A DNA stretch of 51,037 bases from an uncultured Prevotella sp. GTDB taxonomy: Bacteria; Bacteroidota; Bacteroidia; Bacteroidales; Bacteroidaceae. Both the position numbers and the translations under genes were made by a program. The notes below the pieces were generated by a model. It did not search any database. It saw nothing but the letters and a program-made list of their open reading frames with translations, and had not been told where the DNA came from. How positions within the stretch are numbered: position 1 is the stretch's first letter; every line of letters begins with the position of its first letter. The stretch is taken from contig CAMOQW010000001.1 in the NCBI GenBank assembly GCA_946623195.1, positions 1 through 51,037 of the forward strand, in the 5' to 3' direction. Of this stretch, positions 1-8,666 are shown in pieces.

Positions 1-29
1 TCAATGATTTCGTCGAAATTATATTTCAT
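1..29 (-). CDS. N-terminus of a PatB/MalY-like PLP-dependent aminotransferase (partial)
   Basis: Only the first nine codons lie in the window: an ATG at 29 reading leftward encodes MKYNFDEII, followed by two bases of a tenth codon. That start is characteristic of the MalY/PatB family of PLP-dependent C-S beta-lyases/aminotransferases. It is co-directional with the DUF3737 gene and separated from it by a heptamer array. The call rests on nine residues and the body of the gene is outside the window, so it is tentative. Confidence 0.5.
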
Positions 30-33
30 AACT

Positions 34-110
34 CTCAACTCATACCTCTTACCTCATACCTCTTACCTCTCACTTCTTACCTCTCACTTCTTACCTCTCA
101 CCTCTATAAC
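34..110. repeat. heptamer tandem array at the end of the DUF3737 gene
   Basis: About ten 7-base units run without interruption, alternating CTTACCT with CATACCT, CTCACTT or CTCACCT on the plus strand. On the minus strand, the sense strand of both neighbouring genes, the array is purine-rich (AGGTAAG/AGGTATG). It fills the gap between the DUF3737 gene and the PatB-like gene and runs into the DUF3737 coding end, so that protein's stop codon lies inside the array. Confidence 0.9.
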
Positions 111-935
111 GCAGTCATTCGGCTGGCGCACATTCTGGTCGATGGTAATCGAGCCGATGCTGTCGGCTACGATGTGTCCGCTCGTCGGGTTCTTGATGTT
201 CTCGATGTGTCCGCGGATGTCGGCTTCCACTGTGGAGTATTCAAACACGCGGTCGCAGGCTTTGTCGAAGGTGCAGTTCTCCAGTACGAGGTTCTCCGTG
301 TAGCACAACAGCTGCTCACCAGCCAGGTGGCAGTTGACAAGGCGTACATTCTTGGAGTGCCAGGCCAGGTACTCGCCGTCAAGCTCCGAGTCGTACACCG
401 TCACGTTCTCGCACTCCCAGAAAGAGTCCTTGGTCAGTATCTTGGCATTGTGGACTTCCACGTTCTTGCAGTACTGGAACACGTATTTGGCATCGCTGTC
501 CAGTCCGTCCACATAGATGTTGCGGGAGAACATGAAGGGATAGGTGCCGCCATGCAGACAGACGTTCTTCAGCCGTAGTCCATCAACGCGCCAGAAGGTT
601 TCGTCGGCATCGCAAATCTTCACATCCTCCAGTTCGACGTTCTTCATCTCGCGGAAGAATTTCGGGGCGTCTATGCGGCAGCGGCGCATCACCAGGTCGT
701 TGGTGTACCAAATGGCTGAGCGCGAATCCAGGGCGAAGTAGCAGTCCTCGATGAGTGCGCCATCTACGTGCCACCAAGGGTATTTGCCATAGAAGCGGCA
801 GTCTTTAGCTTCGATGTTTTGGCATTGCTTGATGCCGCTCTCACCATCGGTGATAGTGATGTTTTCCAGTCTTGTGTCGTGGATGGTGAACAGCGGGCGT
901 TCACCGCCAAATTCCTTGTTCTTTATCAGTTCCAT
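84..935 (-). CDS. DUF3737 family right-handed beta-helix protein
   Basis: This 283-residue protein has no signal peptide. It is built of short repeated strands such as NVELEDVKI, NVTVYDSEL, NVRLVNCHL and NLVLENCTF, each about 18-22 residues apart, as expected for coils of a right-handed parallel beta-helix. The N-terminus (KNKEFGGERPLF) and overall composition match the DUF3737 family, whose biochemical role is unknown to me; pectate-lyase-like folds often bind or cleave glycans, but no catalytic set is obvious. It has its own promoter, back to back with that of miaB. The last residues (EVRGKK) are encoded by a heptamer array, so the native C-terminus may have been altered by repeat expansion. 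Confidence 0.8.
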   Translation of the reverse strand: MELIKNKEFGGERPLFTIHDTRLENITITDGESGIKQCQNIEAKDCRFYGKYPWWHVDGALIEDCYFALDSRSAIWYTNDLVMRRCRIDAPKFFREMKNVELEDVKICDADETFWRVDGLRLKNVCLHGGTYPFMFSRNIYVDGLDSDAKYVFQYCKNVEVHNAKILTKDSFWECENVTVYDSELDGEYLAWHSKNVRLVNCHLAGEQLLCYTENLVLENCTFDKACDRVFEYSTVEADIRGHIENIKNPTSGHIVADSIGSITIDQNVRQPNDCVIEVRGKK

Positions 936-959
936 AGTTCTTTTTTATTGTAGCGGGTG

Positions 960-988
960 CAAAGATACGAAAAAAAGTTGTAACTTTG
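960..988. promoter_or_regulatory. divergent promoter pair between the DUF3737 gene and miaB
   Basis: Two Bacteroidota -7 elements sit back to back: TATCTTTG reading left (967 to 960) for the DUF3737 gene and TAACTTTG reading right (981-988) for miaB. Each is about 22-25 bases from its start codon. Neither has a TTG at the ideal distance, so the -33 contribution is weak. Confidence 0.6.
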
Positions 989-1010
989 CAGCCGTAAACG
1001 CATAAAATAA

Positions 1011-2336
1011 ATGAAGAAACTGTATATAGAGACCTACGGTTGCCAGATGAATGTGGCCGACTCGGAGGTGGTAGCCAGCGTGATGCAGATGGCGGGCTAT
1101 GAGTCTGCCGAGACGCTGGACGCTGCCGATGCCGTATTCCTGAACACCTGTTCGGTGCGCGACAATGCCGAGCAGAAAATCTATCACCGACTGGACGCAC
1201 TGGCTGCCATCAAGCGCAAGCGTCCGCTGATCATTGGTGTCCTGGGCTGCATGGCTGAACGGGTGAAAGACGACCTGCTGGAAAACCACCATTGCGACCT
1301 GGTGGCAGGTCCTGATGCCTACCTGTCGTTGCCCGACCTGATCGCTCAGGCTGAGACGGGCCATAAGGCCATCAACATTGAACTGTCTCAGTCGGAGACT
1401 TATAAGGATGTAGTGCCCCAGCGTATAGGACTGGGACATAAAATAGGCGGCTACGTCAGCATCATGCGCGGCTGCAACAACTTCTGCCACTACTGCATCG
1501 TGCCCTATACCCGAGGCCGTGAGCGCAGCCGGGATGTGGAGAGCATTCTGCGGGAAGTGCGCGACCTAAGGGACCGCGGCTTCAAGGAGGTGACGCTGCT
1601 GGGACAGAATGTGAACAGCTACCATTTTACGGGTAATCCGGGTAATTCGGATCATCTGGATTTTCCAGACCTGCTGCGCCGGGTGGCCCTGGAGGCCCCG
1701 CAGATGCGTGTACGCTTCACCACCTCGCATCCTAAGGATATGAGTGACGAGACACTGCACGTTATTGCTGAGATGCCCAACGTCTGCAGGCACATCCACC
1801 TGCCCGTGCAGAGCGGTTCTGACCGCATACTGAAGCTGATGAACCGCAAGTACACCCGTGAATGGTATATGGGCAGGGTAGAAGCCATTCGCCGTATCAT
1901 CCCTGACTGCGGACTTTCCACAGACATCTTCGTGGGCTACCACTCCGAAACCGAGGAGGACCATCAACTCAGCCTGAGCCTGATGCGCGAGGTGGGCTAC
2001 GACTCTGCTTTCATGTTCAAGTATTCGGAGCGCCCTGGCACCTACGCCTCGAAGCATCTGCCCGACAACGTGCCCGAGGCCGAAAAGATTCGCCGGCTGG
2101 AAGAGTTGATACAACTGCAGACGGAAATCTCGGCGCAGCAGAACAAGAAGGACGAGGGCAGGGAGTTCGACGTGTTGGTGGAAGGCTTCTCGAAGCGTAG
2201 CCGTGAGCAGCTCTGCGGGCGTACCGAGCAAAACAAGATGGTGGTGTTCGATAAGGGCAGCCACCATATAGGAGAAACGGTACGGGTGAGGATCACAAAC
2301 AGTACCAGTGCCACCTTATTCGGAGAAGAAGCATGA
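1011..2336 (+). CDS. miaB: MiaB, tRNA-2-methylthio-N6-dimethylallyladenosine synthase
   Basis: MiaB is a radical SAM enzyme that adds a methylthio group to i6A37 of tRNAs reading UNN codons. The 441-residue protein has the whole family layout: an N-terminal UPF0004 domain with the three auxiliary-cluster cysteines (about C11, C47 and C80), the radical SAM triad CxxxCxxC at about C155, C159 and C162 within MRGCNNFCHYCIVPY, and a C-terminal TRAM domain from about residue 378. Length is normal for the family. It is the first gene of a plus-strand operon, and its stop overlaps the start of the ABC transporter gene by four bases (ATGA), which suggests translational coupling of a tRNA-modification gene to envelope genes. 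Confidence 0.97.
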   Translation: MKKLYIETYGCQMNVADSEVVASVMQMAGYESAETLDAADAVFLNTCSVRDNAEQKIYHRLDALAAIKRKRPLIIGVLGCMAERVKDDLLENHHCDLVAGPDAYLSLPDLIAQAETGHKAINIELSQSETYKDVVPQRIGLGHKIGGYVSIMRGCNNFCHYCIVPYTRGRERSRDVESILREVRDLRDRGFKEVTLLGQNVNSYHFTGNPGNSDHLDFPDLLRRVALEAPQMRVRFTTSHPKDMSDETLHVIAEMPNVCRHIHLPVQSGSDRILKLMNRKYTREWYMGRVEAIRRIIPDCGLSTDIFVGYHSETEEDHQLSLSLMREVGYDSAFMFKYSERPGTYASKHLPDNVPEAEKIRRLEELIQLQTEISAQQNKKDEGREFDVLVEGFSKRSREQLCGRTEQNKMVVFDKGSHHIGETVRVRITNSTSATLFGEEA

Positions 2337-4162
2337 AAGAGTTCCTGAACGTGCTGCGGCGCTTTGTGCCGCCCTACAAGAGATACCTGGTGCTGTCGGT
2401 GGTGTTCAACATCCTGTCGGCTGTGCTGAACATCTTCTCGTTTGCTGCCCTGATACCCATCCTGCAGATTCTGTTTCAGACCAGTGATGCAGAGACGGCA
2501 ACGAGTCTGATGGCATGGGACTGGGGGAACATTCAGGAGGTTCTGATGAATAACATGAACTACTATGTGAACGGACTGATAGCCCAGTGGGGTCAGACCA
2601 CGACACTGCTGCTGATAGGACTGTTTCTGGCCGCCACCACTTTCCTGAAGACTGGTGTCTACTATCTGGCTGCCGTCAGCATTCTACCCATTCGTACGGG
2701 AGTGGTACGCGATATGCGCAACCAGCTCTACCGGAAGATAACATCGCTGCCTATGGGCTTCTTCAGCGAAGAACGCAAGGGTGACATCATTGCCCGCATG
2801 AGCGGCGACGTGGACGAGGTGGAGCATTCCATCATGGCCTCGCTGGAGATGATGTTCAAGAATCCCATCCTCATCGTCAGCTATTTCGCCGCCCTGCTGT
2901 TTATCTCGTGGCAACTGACACTCTTCACGCTGACCATCGTCCCCGTCATGGGCTGGCTGATGGGTTACGTGGGGCGCAAGTTGAAGCAAGACAGCATCAA
3001 GGCCCAGGCGCTGTGGAGCGACACGATGAGTCAGGTGGAGGAGACGCTGGGCGGTCTGCGCATCATCAAGGCCTTCATTGCCGAAGAGAAGATGAACCGC
3101 CGCTTTGATGCCGTGAACTCAGCCTACCGGACGAATCTCATGCGGGTGCTGTCACGTCAGGTCCTGGCACATCCTATGAGTGAGTTTCTTGGAACCATCA
3201 TGATTGTCGTGGTGCTCTGGTTTGGCGGTGTGCTGGTGCTGAACAACCACACGCTTTCCGGACCTATCTTCATCTACTATATGGTGATGCTCTACAGCAT
3301 CATCAATCCGCTGAAAGACTTCTCGAAGGCGGGCTACAGCATTCCCAAGGGACTGGCCTCGATGGAGCGCATCGACAAGATACTGAAGGCAGAGAACACC
3401 ATCCGGGAACCCTTGCAGCCCAAGCATATCTCGTCGTTCAGACACCAGATAGAATTCCGTGATGTGTCGTTCAAGTATGCCGACCAATGGGTGTTGCGCC
3501 ACATCAACCTCATCATCCCCAATGGCAAGACCATAGCCATCGTGGGGCAGTCGGGGTCGGGCAAGTCGACACTGGTCGACCTGATACCCCGCTATTATGA
3601 CGTGCAGGAGGGCGAGGTGCTCATCGACGGCATCAACGTGAAAGACCTGGGCATTAACGACCTGCGCCAACTCATCGGCAACGTGAACCAGGAGGCCATC
3701 CTGTTCAACGACACCTTCCGCAACAACATCGCGTTTGGCGTCGACAATGCCACCGACGAGCAGATAGCCGAGGCTGCCAAGATTGCTAATGCCTACGACT
3801 TCATCATGCAGTCGGAACACCAGTTTGATACCAACATCGGCGACCGGGGCGGCCGACTCTCGGGCGGTCAGCGCCAGCGCGTCTCGATAGCCCGTGCCAT
3901 CCTGAAGAATCCGCCTATCCTGATTCTCGACGAGGCCACCTCGGCACTCGACACAGAAAGCGAACGTCTGGTGCAGGATGCCCTGGAGCGGCTGATGAAG
4001 ACACGCACCACCGTAGCTATTGCCCACCGGCTGTCTACCATCAAGAATGCCGACGAGATCTGTGTCTTGCACGAAGGACAGATTGTGGAGCGCGGCACCC
4101 ATGAGGAGTTGCTGGCTATAGACGGTCACTACAAGAAACTCAACGACATGCAGAGCTTATGA
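2333..4162 (+). CDS. MsbA-like ABC exporter, fused membrane and ATPase domains
   Basis: This 609-residue half-transporter has an N-terminal six-helix membrane domain (about residues 15-330) and a C-terminal nucleotide-binding domain. The ATPase motifs are intact: Walker A GQSGSGKST near 404-412, signature LSGGQRQR near 509, Walker B ILILDEATSALD near 530, and the H-loop IAHRLST near 564. It should act as a homodimer in the inner membrane exporting a lipid or lipid-linked molecule; MsbA itself flips lipid A core. Overlaps of four bases with miaB before it and the LtaS-like gene after it indicate one operon. The substrate is inferred from the envelope context and not proven by sequence. Confidence 0.9.
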   Translation: MKEFLNVLRRFVPPYKRYLVLSVVFNILSAVLNIFSFAALIPILQILFQTSDAETATSLMAWDWGNIQEVLMNNMNYYVNGLIAQWGQTTTLLLIGLFLAATTFLKTGVYYLAAVSILPIRTGVVRDMRNQLYRKITSLPMGFFSEERKGDIIARMSGDVDEVEHSIMASLEMMFKNPILIVSYFAALLFISWQLTLFTLTIVPVMGWLMGYVGRKLKQDSIKAQALWSDTMSQVEETLGGLRIIKAFIAEEKMNRRFDAVNSAYRTNLMRVLSRQVLAHPMSEFLGTIMIVVVLWFGGVLVLNNHTLSGPIFIYYMVMLYSIINPLKDFSKAGYSIPKGLASMERIDKILKAENTIREPLQPKHISSFRHQIEFRDVSFKYADQWVLRHINLIIPNGKTIAIVGQSGSGKSTLVDLIPRYYDVQEGEVLIDGINVKDLGINDLRQLIGNVNQEAILFNDTFRNNIAFGVDNATDEQIAEAAKIANAYDFIMQSEHQFDTNIGDRGGRLSGGQRQRVSIARAILKNPPILILDEATSALDTESERLVQDALERLMKTRTTVAIAHRLSTIKNADEICVLHEGQIVERGTHEELLAIDGHYKKLNDMQSL

Positions 4163-5958
4163 GGCAAAGGGCGTCCTATCTGTTGAAGTTTTACGTAGTC
4201 ACGGTAATGCTGTTTGTGGCTGCCAAGGGTGCATTCATGTACTACAACCGTGCAGGCCATGACCTCTCCTTGGCTGATTTCTGGCAAGTGGTGCTTCACG
4301 GATTGTCCTTAGACTTCAGCATGTCGCTCTATCTGCTGGCTGTTCCCTTCTTGTTGGTGGCAGCATCGCTGTGGGTGGGCATTGCCAAGTGGATATTCAG
4401 GGCTTACTATGTCATGGTGTCTCTTCTGCTTTCATTGGCTTTCGTCGCTGATACGAGCCTCTATGAGTTCTGGCAGTTTAAGTTAGATGCTTCGTGCCTC
4501 TCCTACTTAGAGACACCAACGGAGGCGATGGCCAGTGTGAGTACCGGATACGTCCTGGTCCGGTTGGTCTGTGTGGTCGTCTGCAGTGCCGTCATCTATT
4601 GGCTCTACGACAGACAGACTCCGGTTTTTCCTGCTGCTGATCATCGTATTGCAGCCACCGTCGTTGCCGTTCTGATGATTCCCCTGATAGTCATCGGCAT
4701 CAGAGGAGGCATAGATGAGTCGACGACCAATGTCGGACAGGTGTATTATTCGCAGAACCAGTTCTTGAACCATTCCGCCGTCAATCCGGTGTTCTCCTTC
4801 TTTGCCTCCTTCGAGAATACGGTTGACGATGTAAGACTCTACGACTTCTACAGCCAGACGGAGGTGCAGGAGCTGACCCGGTCGCTCTATGATAGTGAGA
4901 GCATTCCGGGCGACACCCTCTTGACGACCCGCCGGCCTGACGTGGTGGTCATCCTGCTGGAGAGTTGCGGCAGCATGTTTCTGAATGTGATGCCCCATCT
5001 TCGCCAGGCGGCTGCTGAAGGAGTCGACTTCACCAACTGCTACGGCAACAGCTACCGCACGGATCGGGGGACGGTGTGTGCGCTCAGCGGCTACATGTCT
5101 TTCCCCACGATGTCGGTCATGAAGATGTCCAGTCGGGTGGGCAGCCTGCCAGGCATAGCCCGCAGCCTGCAGCGTGAGGGCTATGCTACCGACTATCTTT
5201 ATGGCGGCGACATCAACTTCACCAAGATGAAGGGCTACCTGATCAGTACGGGTTTCCAACAGCTGCACTGGAAGCAAGACTACACGCAGGAAGAACAGGC
5301 GACTTCGAAATGGGGCGTCCGGGATGATATTACCTTCAAGACCCTGAGCCGGTTGGTCCGGCAGCATGATGACGGCAAGCCGTTCTTGATAGGCTTTTCC
5401 ACCCTGAGCAGCCATGAGCCCTGGGATGTGCCTGTCAGCAAGTATAAGGAAAGGCAGTACAACGGCTTTTCCTATGTGGATGATTGCATCGGGGCTTTTC
5501 TCAGCGACATGAAGCAGTCGAAGCAATGGGACAATCTGCTCATCGTCTTCATGCCCGACCACAGCAGCGACTTCAATGAATATAACGAGCAGCATCCTGA
5601 CCGCAACCGTATTCCGATGATATGGACCGGTGGGGCTGTCAAGCAACCCAGGAAGCTGGACATGATCTGTAACCAAAGCGACTTCCCCGCTACCCTCTTG
5701 GGTCAGATGGGCATCAGTCATGCCGACTATCGCTTCAGCCGCGATGTCACCAGCGGCAGCTATCGCTATCCCTTTGCCGTCCACATGTTCAACAATGGCA
5801 TCTCGATGGTAGACAGTACCGGTTTCATGCTCTACGACCTGACGACAGAACGGATTACAGCGAAGACGTCCCAGGACGCTGAACGACTGGCTCAGACTGC
5901 AAAGGGCATCCTGCAGATGGCCTCAGAGGATTTAAGTAAAATGGGAGAGAAACGATAA
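4159..5958 (+). CDS. LtaS-like membrane sulfatase-fold transferase, threonine nucleophile
   Basis: The 599-residue protein has about five N-terminal membrane helices (to about residue 180) and a periplasmic alkaline-phosphatase/sulfatase-fold domain. Visible catalytic residues are the metal-binding Glu in VILLES (about E268), the probable nucleophile in DRGTVCALSG (about T305) and the metal pair in FMPDHSSDF (about D467 and H468). Relatives transfer phosphoglycerol or phosphoethanolamine from phospholipids to glycans, lipid A or lipoteichoic acid; in a Gram-negative bacterium, decoration of lipid A, LPS or a periplasmic glycan is most likely. It overlaps the ABC gene by four bases and is followed five bases later by a paralogue. 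Confidence 0.85.
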   Translation: MRQRASYLLKFYVVTVMLFVAAKGAFMYYNRAGHDLSLADFWQVVLHGLSLDFSMSLYLLAVPFLLVAASLWVGIAKWIFRAYYVMVSLLLSLAFVADTSLYEFWQFKLDASCLSYLETPTEAMASVSTGYVLVRLVCVVVCSAVIYWLYDRQTPVFPAADHRIAATVVAVLMIPLIVIGIRGGIDESTTNVGQVYYSQNQFLNHSAVNPVFSFFASFENTVDDVRLYDFYSQTEVQELTRSLYDSESIPGDTLLTTRRPDVVVILLESCGSMFLNVMPHLRQAAAEGVDFTNCYGNSYRTDRGTVCALSGYMSFPTMSVMKMSSRVGSLPGIARSLQREGYATDYLYGGDINFTKMKGYLISTGFQQLHWKQDYTQEEQATSKWGVRDDITFKTLSRLVRQHDDGKPFLIGFSTLSSHEPWDVPVSKYKERQYNGFSYVDDCIGAFLSDMKQSKQWDNLLIVFMPDHSSDFNEYNEQHPDRNRIPMIWTGGAVKQPRKLDMICNQSDFPATLLGQMGISHADYRFSRDVTSGSYRYPFAVHMFNNGISMVDSTGFMLYDLTTERITAKTSQDAERLAQTAKGILQMASEDLSKMGEKR

Positions 5959-5963
5959 TACTG

Positions 5964-7913
5964 ATGATGAAAGTCAAGAAGTTCATTCCGTATTTCAGGC
6001 CGTTGGCCACAGTGCTTTGCAACCTGTTGCTGGCCTATGTGGTGTATTTCATAGCGCGTCTGGTGTTCTTGGTGTCGAACTATTCTTTCTACGAAGGACA
6101 TCTGGAATGGCCGCATCTGATGGAAATGCTGCGAGGTGGCCTGGTGTTCGACACGTCGGCTATTCTGGTGACCCACATACCCTATATAGCCATTCTCCTG
6201 CTGACCCCCTGGCGACGGCTGGCCCAGTGGATCTATGTGGTGGTCAATGCAGTAGCCTTGGCCATCAACCTGGCCGACTGCGTCTACTTCCGCTTCACCA
6301 TGCGACGTACCACGACGACGGTATTCAGCGAGTTCCGGAACGAGAACAATTTGGCGGGGGTCATCGGTACCGAGCTGGTCAACCACTGGTATTTGGTGCT
6401 GCTGTTCGTCATCCTGGTGTATGCGCTATGGAAGTTGTACAGGAAGCTGGGCAAAGCCGTTCCTGTTGGCACATGGTGGACGTGGTATCCCTCGCAGGTG
6501 TTGTTGCTGGCAGCCTTTGCCCCCTTCGTGGTGGCTGGCATTCGGGGCGGCTTTGCCACTGCCGTGCGTCCCATCACCATCTCGAATGCCAACCAGTATG
6601 TGGACCGCCCCATCGAGGCTGCCCTTGTGCTGAACACGCCCTTCTCCATCTACCGAACCATCGGCAAGGATGTCTTCGTGGTGCCCGAATACTATGCCAG
6701 CCAGCAGGAAATGGCTGCCGTCTATTCACCTGTCCATATCCCCAACGACAGCGTGCCGATGGCGAAGAAGAATGTGGTGGTGCTGATCGTGGAGAGTTTC
6801 GGACGTGAATATATCGGGGCATTGAACCAAGACTTGGAGAACGGGCAATACAAAGGTTATACCCCCTGTGTTGATTCGTTAGTAAACCATAGCACCACCT
6901 TCCGCCACAGTTTCTGCAATGGTCGCAAGAGCATTGACGGCATGCCCAGCATCCTGTCCAGTATCCCCATGTTCGTGGAACCCTTCTTCCTGACGCCGGC
7001 ATCCATGAATCACGTCAGCGGCCTGGCCTCGCTGTTGGCTGGTGAAGGCTACGAGACGGCATTCTTCCACGGAGCCCAGCGTGGTTCGATGGGCTTCATG
7101 GCCTTTGCCCGTTCTACGGGTTTCCAGGAATATTATGGCCGCGAAGATTTCAATGAGGATTCGCGTTTCCGTGGCGATGACGACTTCGACGGCATGTGGG
7201 CCATCTGGGACGAACCTTTCCTGCAGTATTATGCCCTGAAGATGTCGGAGATGAAAGAACCCTTCATGACAGCCGTCTTTACGGCCAGCAGTCATCACCC
7301 TTACCAGATACCGGAGCAGTATAAATCCGTCTATCCGGAGGAAGGCATCGAGATTCACAAGTGCATCCGCTATACGGATATGTCCATCGGTAAGTTCTTC
7401 GAGACGGCCCGCCAGCAGCCGTGGTTCCAGAACACCATCTTCGTGCTGACCAGTGACCATACCAACCAGAGCGACCATGCTTTCTATCAGACCGACATAG
7501 GCGGTTTCTGTTCACCGATTATTATATACGACCCCAGTCGGCCCGATGGCGTGATGCACGACAAGATAGCCCAGCAGATAGACATACTGCCCACCGTCAT
7601 GGGGATGCTGCACTATCAGAAGCCCTACTTCGCCTTCGGCATCGACTTGTTGAACACGCCTGCTGAAGACACCTGGGCTGTCAACTATCTGAACGGCATC
7701 TACCAGTATGTGAAGCATGGACATGTGCTCCAGTTCGACGGACAGCAGACCAAGGCCGTCTATGCCCTCAGCGACTCGCTGATGCAGCATAACCTCCTTG
7801 AAAGTTCAAAGTTCAAGGTTCAAAGTTCAAAGTTCAAGGAGATGGAACAGGAGGTGAAGGCCATCATCCAGCAATACATGGAACGTATGACGCAGGACCG
7901 GCTGCAACCATGA
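5964..7913 (+). CDS. LtaS-like membrane sulfatase-fold transferase, serine nucleophile
   Basis: This 649-residue paralogue of the preceding protein also has about five N-terminal membrane helices and a sulfatase-fold domain. The metal Glu lies in VLIVES (about E277) and the metal Asp-His pair in LTSDHT (about D498 and H499). The residue at the nucleophile position is serine (about S323, in GRKSIDG) instead of threonine. The C-terminus carries a run of SSKFK units encoded by a heptamer array at 7801-7839, probably a late insertion outside the catalytic fold. ATG at 5964 or 5967 are both possible starts. The tandem arrangement suggests two sequential or alternative phospho-substituent additions to envelope glycans or lipids. 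Confidence 0.85.
   Translation: MMKVKKFIPYFRPLATVLCNLLLAYVVYFIARLVFLVSNYSFYEGHLEWPHLMEMLRGGLVFDTSAILVTHIPYIAILLLTPWRRLAQWIYVVVNAVALAINLADCVYFRFTMRRTTTTVFSEFRNENNLAGVIGTELVNHWYLVLLFVILVYALWKLYRKLGKAVPVGTWWTWYPSQVLLLAAFAPFVVAGIRGGFATAVRPITISNANQYVDRPIEAALVLNTPFSIYRTIGKDVFVVPEYYASQQEMAAVYSPVHIPNDSVPMAKKNVVVLIVESFGREYIGALNQDLENGQYKGYTPCVDSLVNHSTTFRHSFCNGRKSIDGMPSILSSIPMFVEPFFLTPASMNHVSGLASLLAGEGYETAFFHGAQRGSMGFMAFARSTGFQEYYGREDFNEDSRFRGDDDFDGMWAIWDEPFLQYYALKMSEMKEPFMTAVFTASSHHPYQIPEQYKSVYPEEGIEIHKCIRYTDMSIGKFFETARQQPWFQNTIFVLTSDHTNQSDHAFYQTDIGGFCSPIIIYDPSRPDGVMHDKIAQQIDILPTVMGMLHYQKPYFAFGIDLLNTPAEDTWAVNYLNGIYQYVKHGHVLQFDGQQTKAVYALSDSLMQHNLLESSKFKVQSSKFKEMEQEVKAIIQQYMERMTQDRLQP
7801..7839. repeat. 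heptamer array inside the coding end of the second LtaS-like gene
   Basis: Five consecutive heptamers (AAAGTTC, with one AAGGTTC variant) plus a partial unit lie within the reading frame, encoding the peptide SSKFKVQSSKFKE. Three heptamers equal seven codons, so the peptide repeats every seven residues. Gain or loss of one unit would shift the frame and change only the last 30 or so residues. Confidence 0.9.
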
Positions 7914-7940
7914 TGTTTTTTTGATGAAGAAAGGAAGTAT

Positions 7941-8660
7941 ATGACTACCGTATTAGTGATTCATGCCAAGCACCTGACCGACAGGAAAAAGCACATGGAG
8001 CGACAGCTTCAGTCGTGGCCCGGACAGGTGGAGTATATCCTCGATTACGATAAGAGCGAACTGACTGACGAGGTGATACGCACCTACATCCAGCCCGGCT
8101 GTGAACTGGACAACAAGTCGGGGGCAACGAGTTGTGCCATCAAGCACCTGCTGGCCTGCCAATATATAGTAGACCATCAGTTGGAAGGAGCGCTGGTCAT
8201 GGAAGACGACATCGTGCTGCATCCTCATTTTGCGGATGACTTTGAACAGACGATGGAGGAGTGTCGTCGTGACTATGCCGGTCAGCCAGTCTTGATTTCT
8301 TACGAAGACTCCTCATTGCAGTTTATTCCCCGTTCACGCCGAGTCAGTGGTAAGCGGCTTTATGAAGCACCTCATGGCAGAGTTAGGTTTAATGGTTGCC
8401 TCTATATAAACCAGAAGGCTGCACAAGCCATCGTGAATGACGTAAAGACCCATCAGTGTGACATTGCCGTCGACCACTATTATGTACACCTCTATGGTAA
8501 GGGCTTGGTACAGTTCCTGTGGAGTGAGCCTTGTCTGGCTACGCAAGGCAGTTTCAATGGTGCCTTCGTTTCATCGATTGGCGGCCAGGTTCGTACGCTT
8601 GAATACTACCGATGGAAGTTGAAGTACGCCTACAAGCGGCTGGTCTATTGGTTTAGATAA
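7941..8660 (+). CDS. glycosyltransferase family 25 protein
   Basis: The 239-residue cytoplasmic protein resembles GT25 enzymes of LPS biosynthesis: an N-terminal VLVIHAKHLTDRKKHM segment typical of the family's first strand and Arg-Lys loop, followed by LVMEDDIVLHP, the acidic metal-binding motif, near residue 90. GT25 members add galactose or related sugars to LPS outer core. It ends the plus-strand envelope operon, starting 27 bases after the second LtaS-like gene. Only six bases separate its stop from the stop of the convergent minus-strand gene, with no terminator between them. Confidence 0.8.
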   Translation: MTTVLVIHAKHLTDRKKHMERQLQSWPGQVEYILDYDKSELTDEVIRTYIQPGCELDNKSGATSCAIKHLLACQYIVDHQLEGALVMEDDIVLHPHFADDFEQTMEECRRDYAGQPVLISYEDSSLQFIPRSRRVSGKRLYEAPHGRVRFNGCLYINQKAAQAIVNDVKTHQCDIAVDHYYVHLYGKGLVQFLWSEPCLATQGSFNGAFVSSIGGQVRTLEYYRWKLKYAYKRLVYWFR

Positions 8661-8666
8661 TTATGA

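Noticed and set aside
34..110. CRISPR array
   Set aside because: Units are 7 bases with no spacers and no cas genes nearby; the same holds for the arrays at 7801, 18852 and 39847.
3152..4129. Long minus-strand open frame opposite the ABC transporter gene (325 codons), and similar long antisense frames at 4507-5784, 27731-28942 and 49372-50448
   Set aside because: They are shadows: the plus-strand proteins show intact family motifs throughout, while the antisense translations show no domain, have odd composition (His- and Gln-rich) and no promoter.
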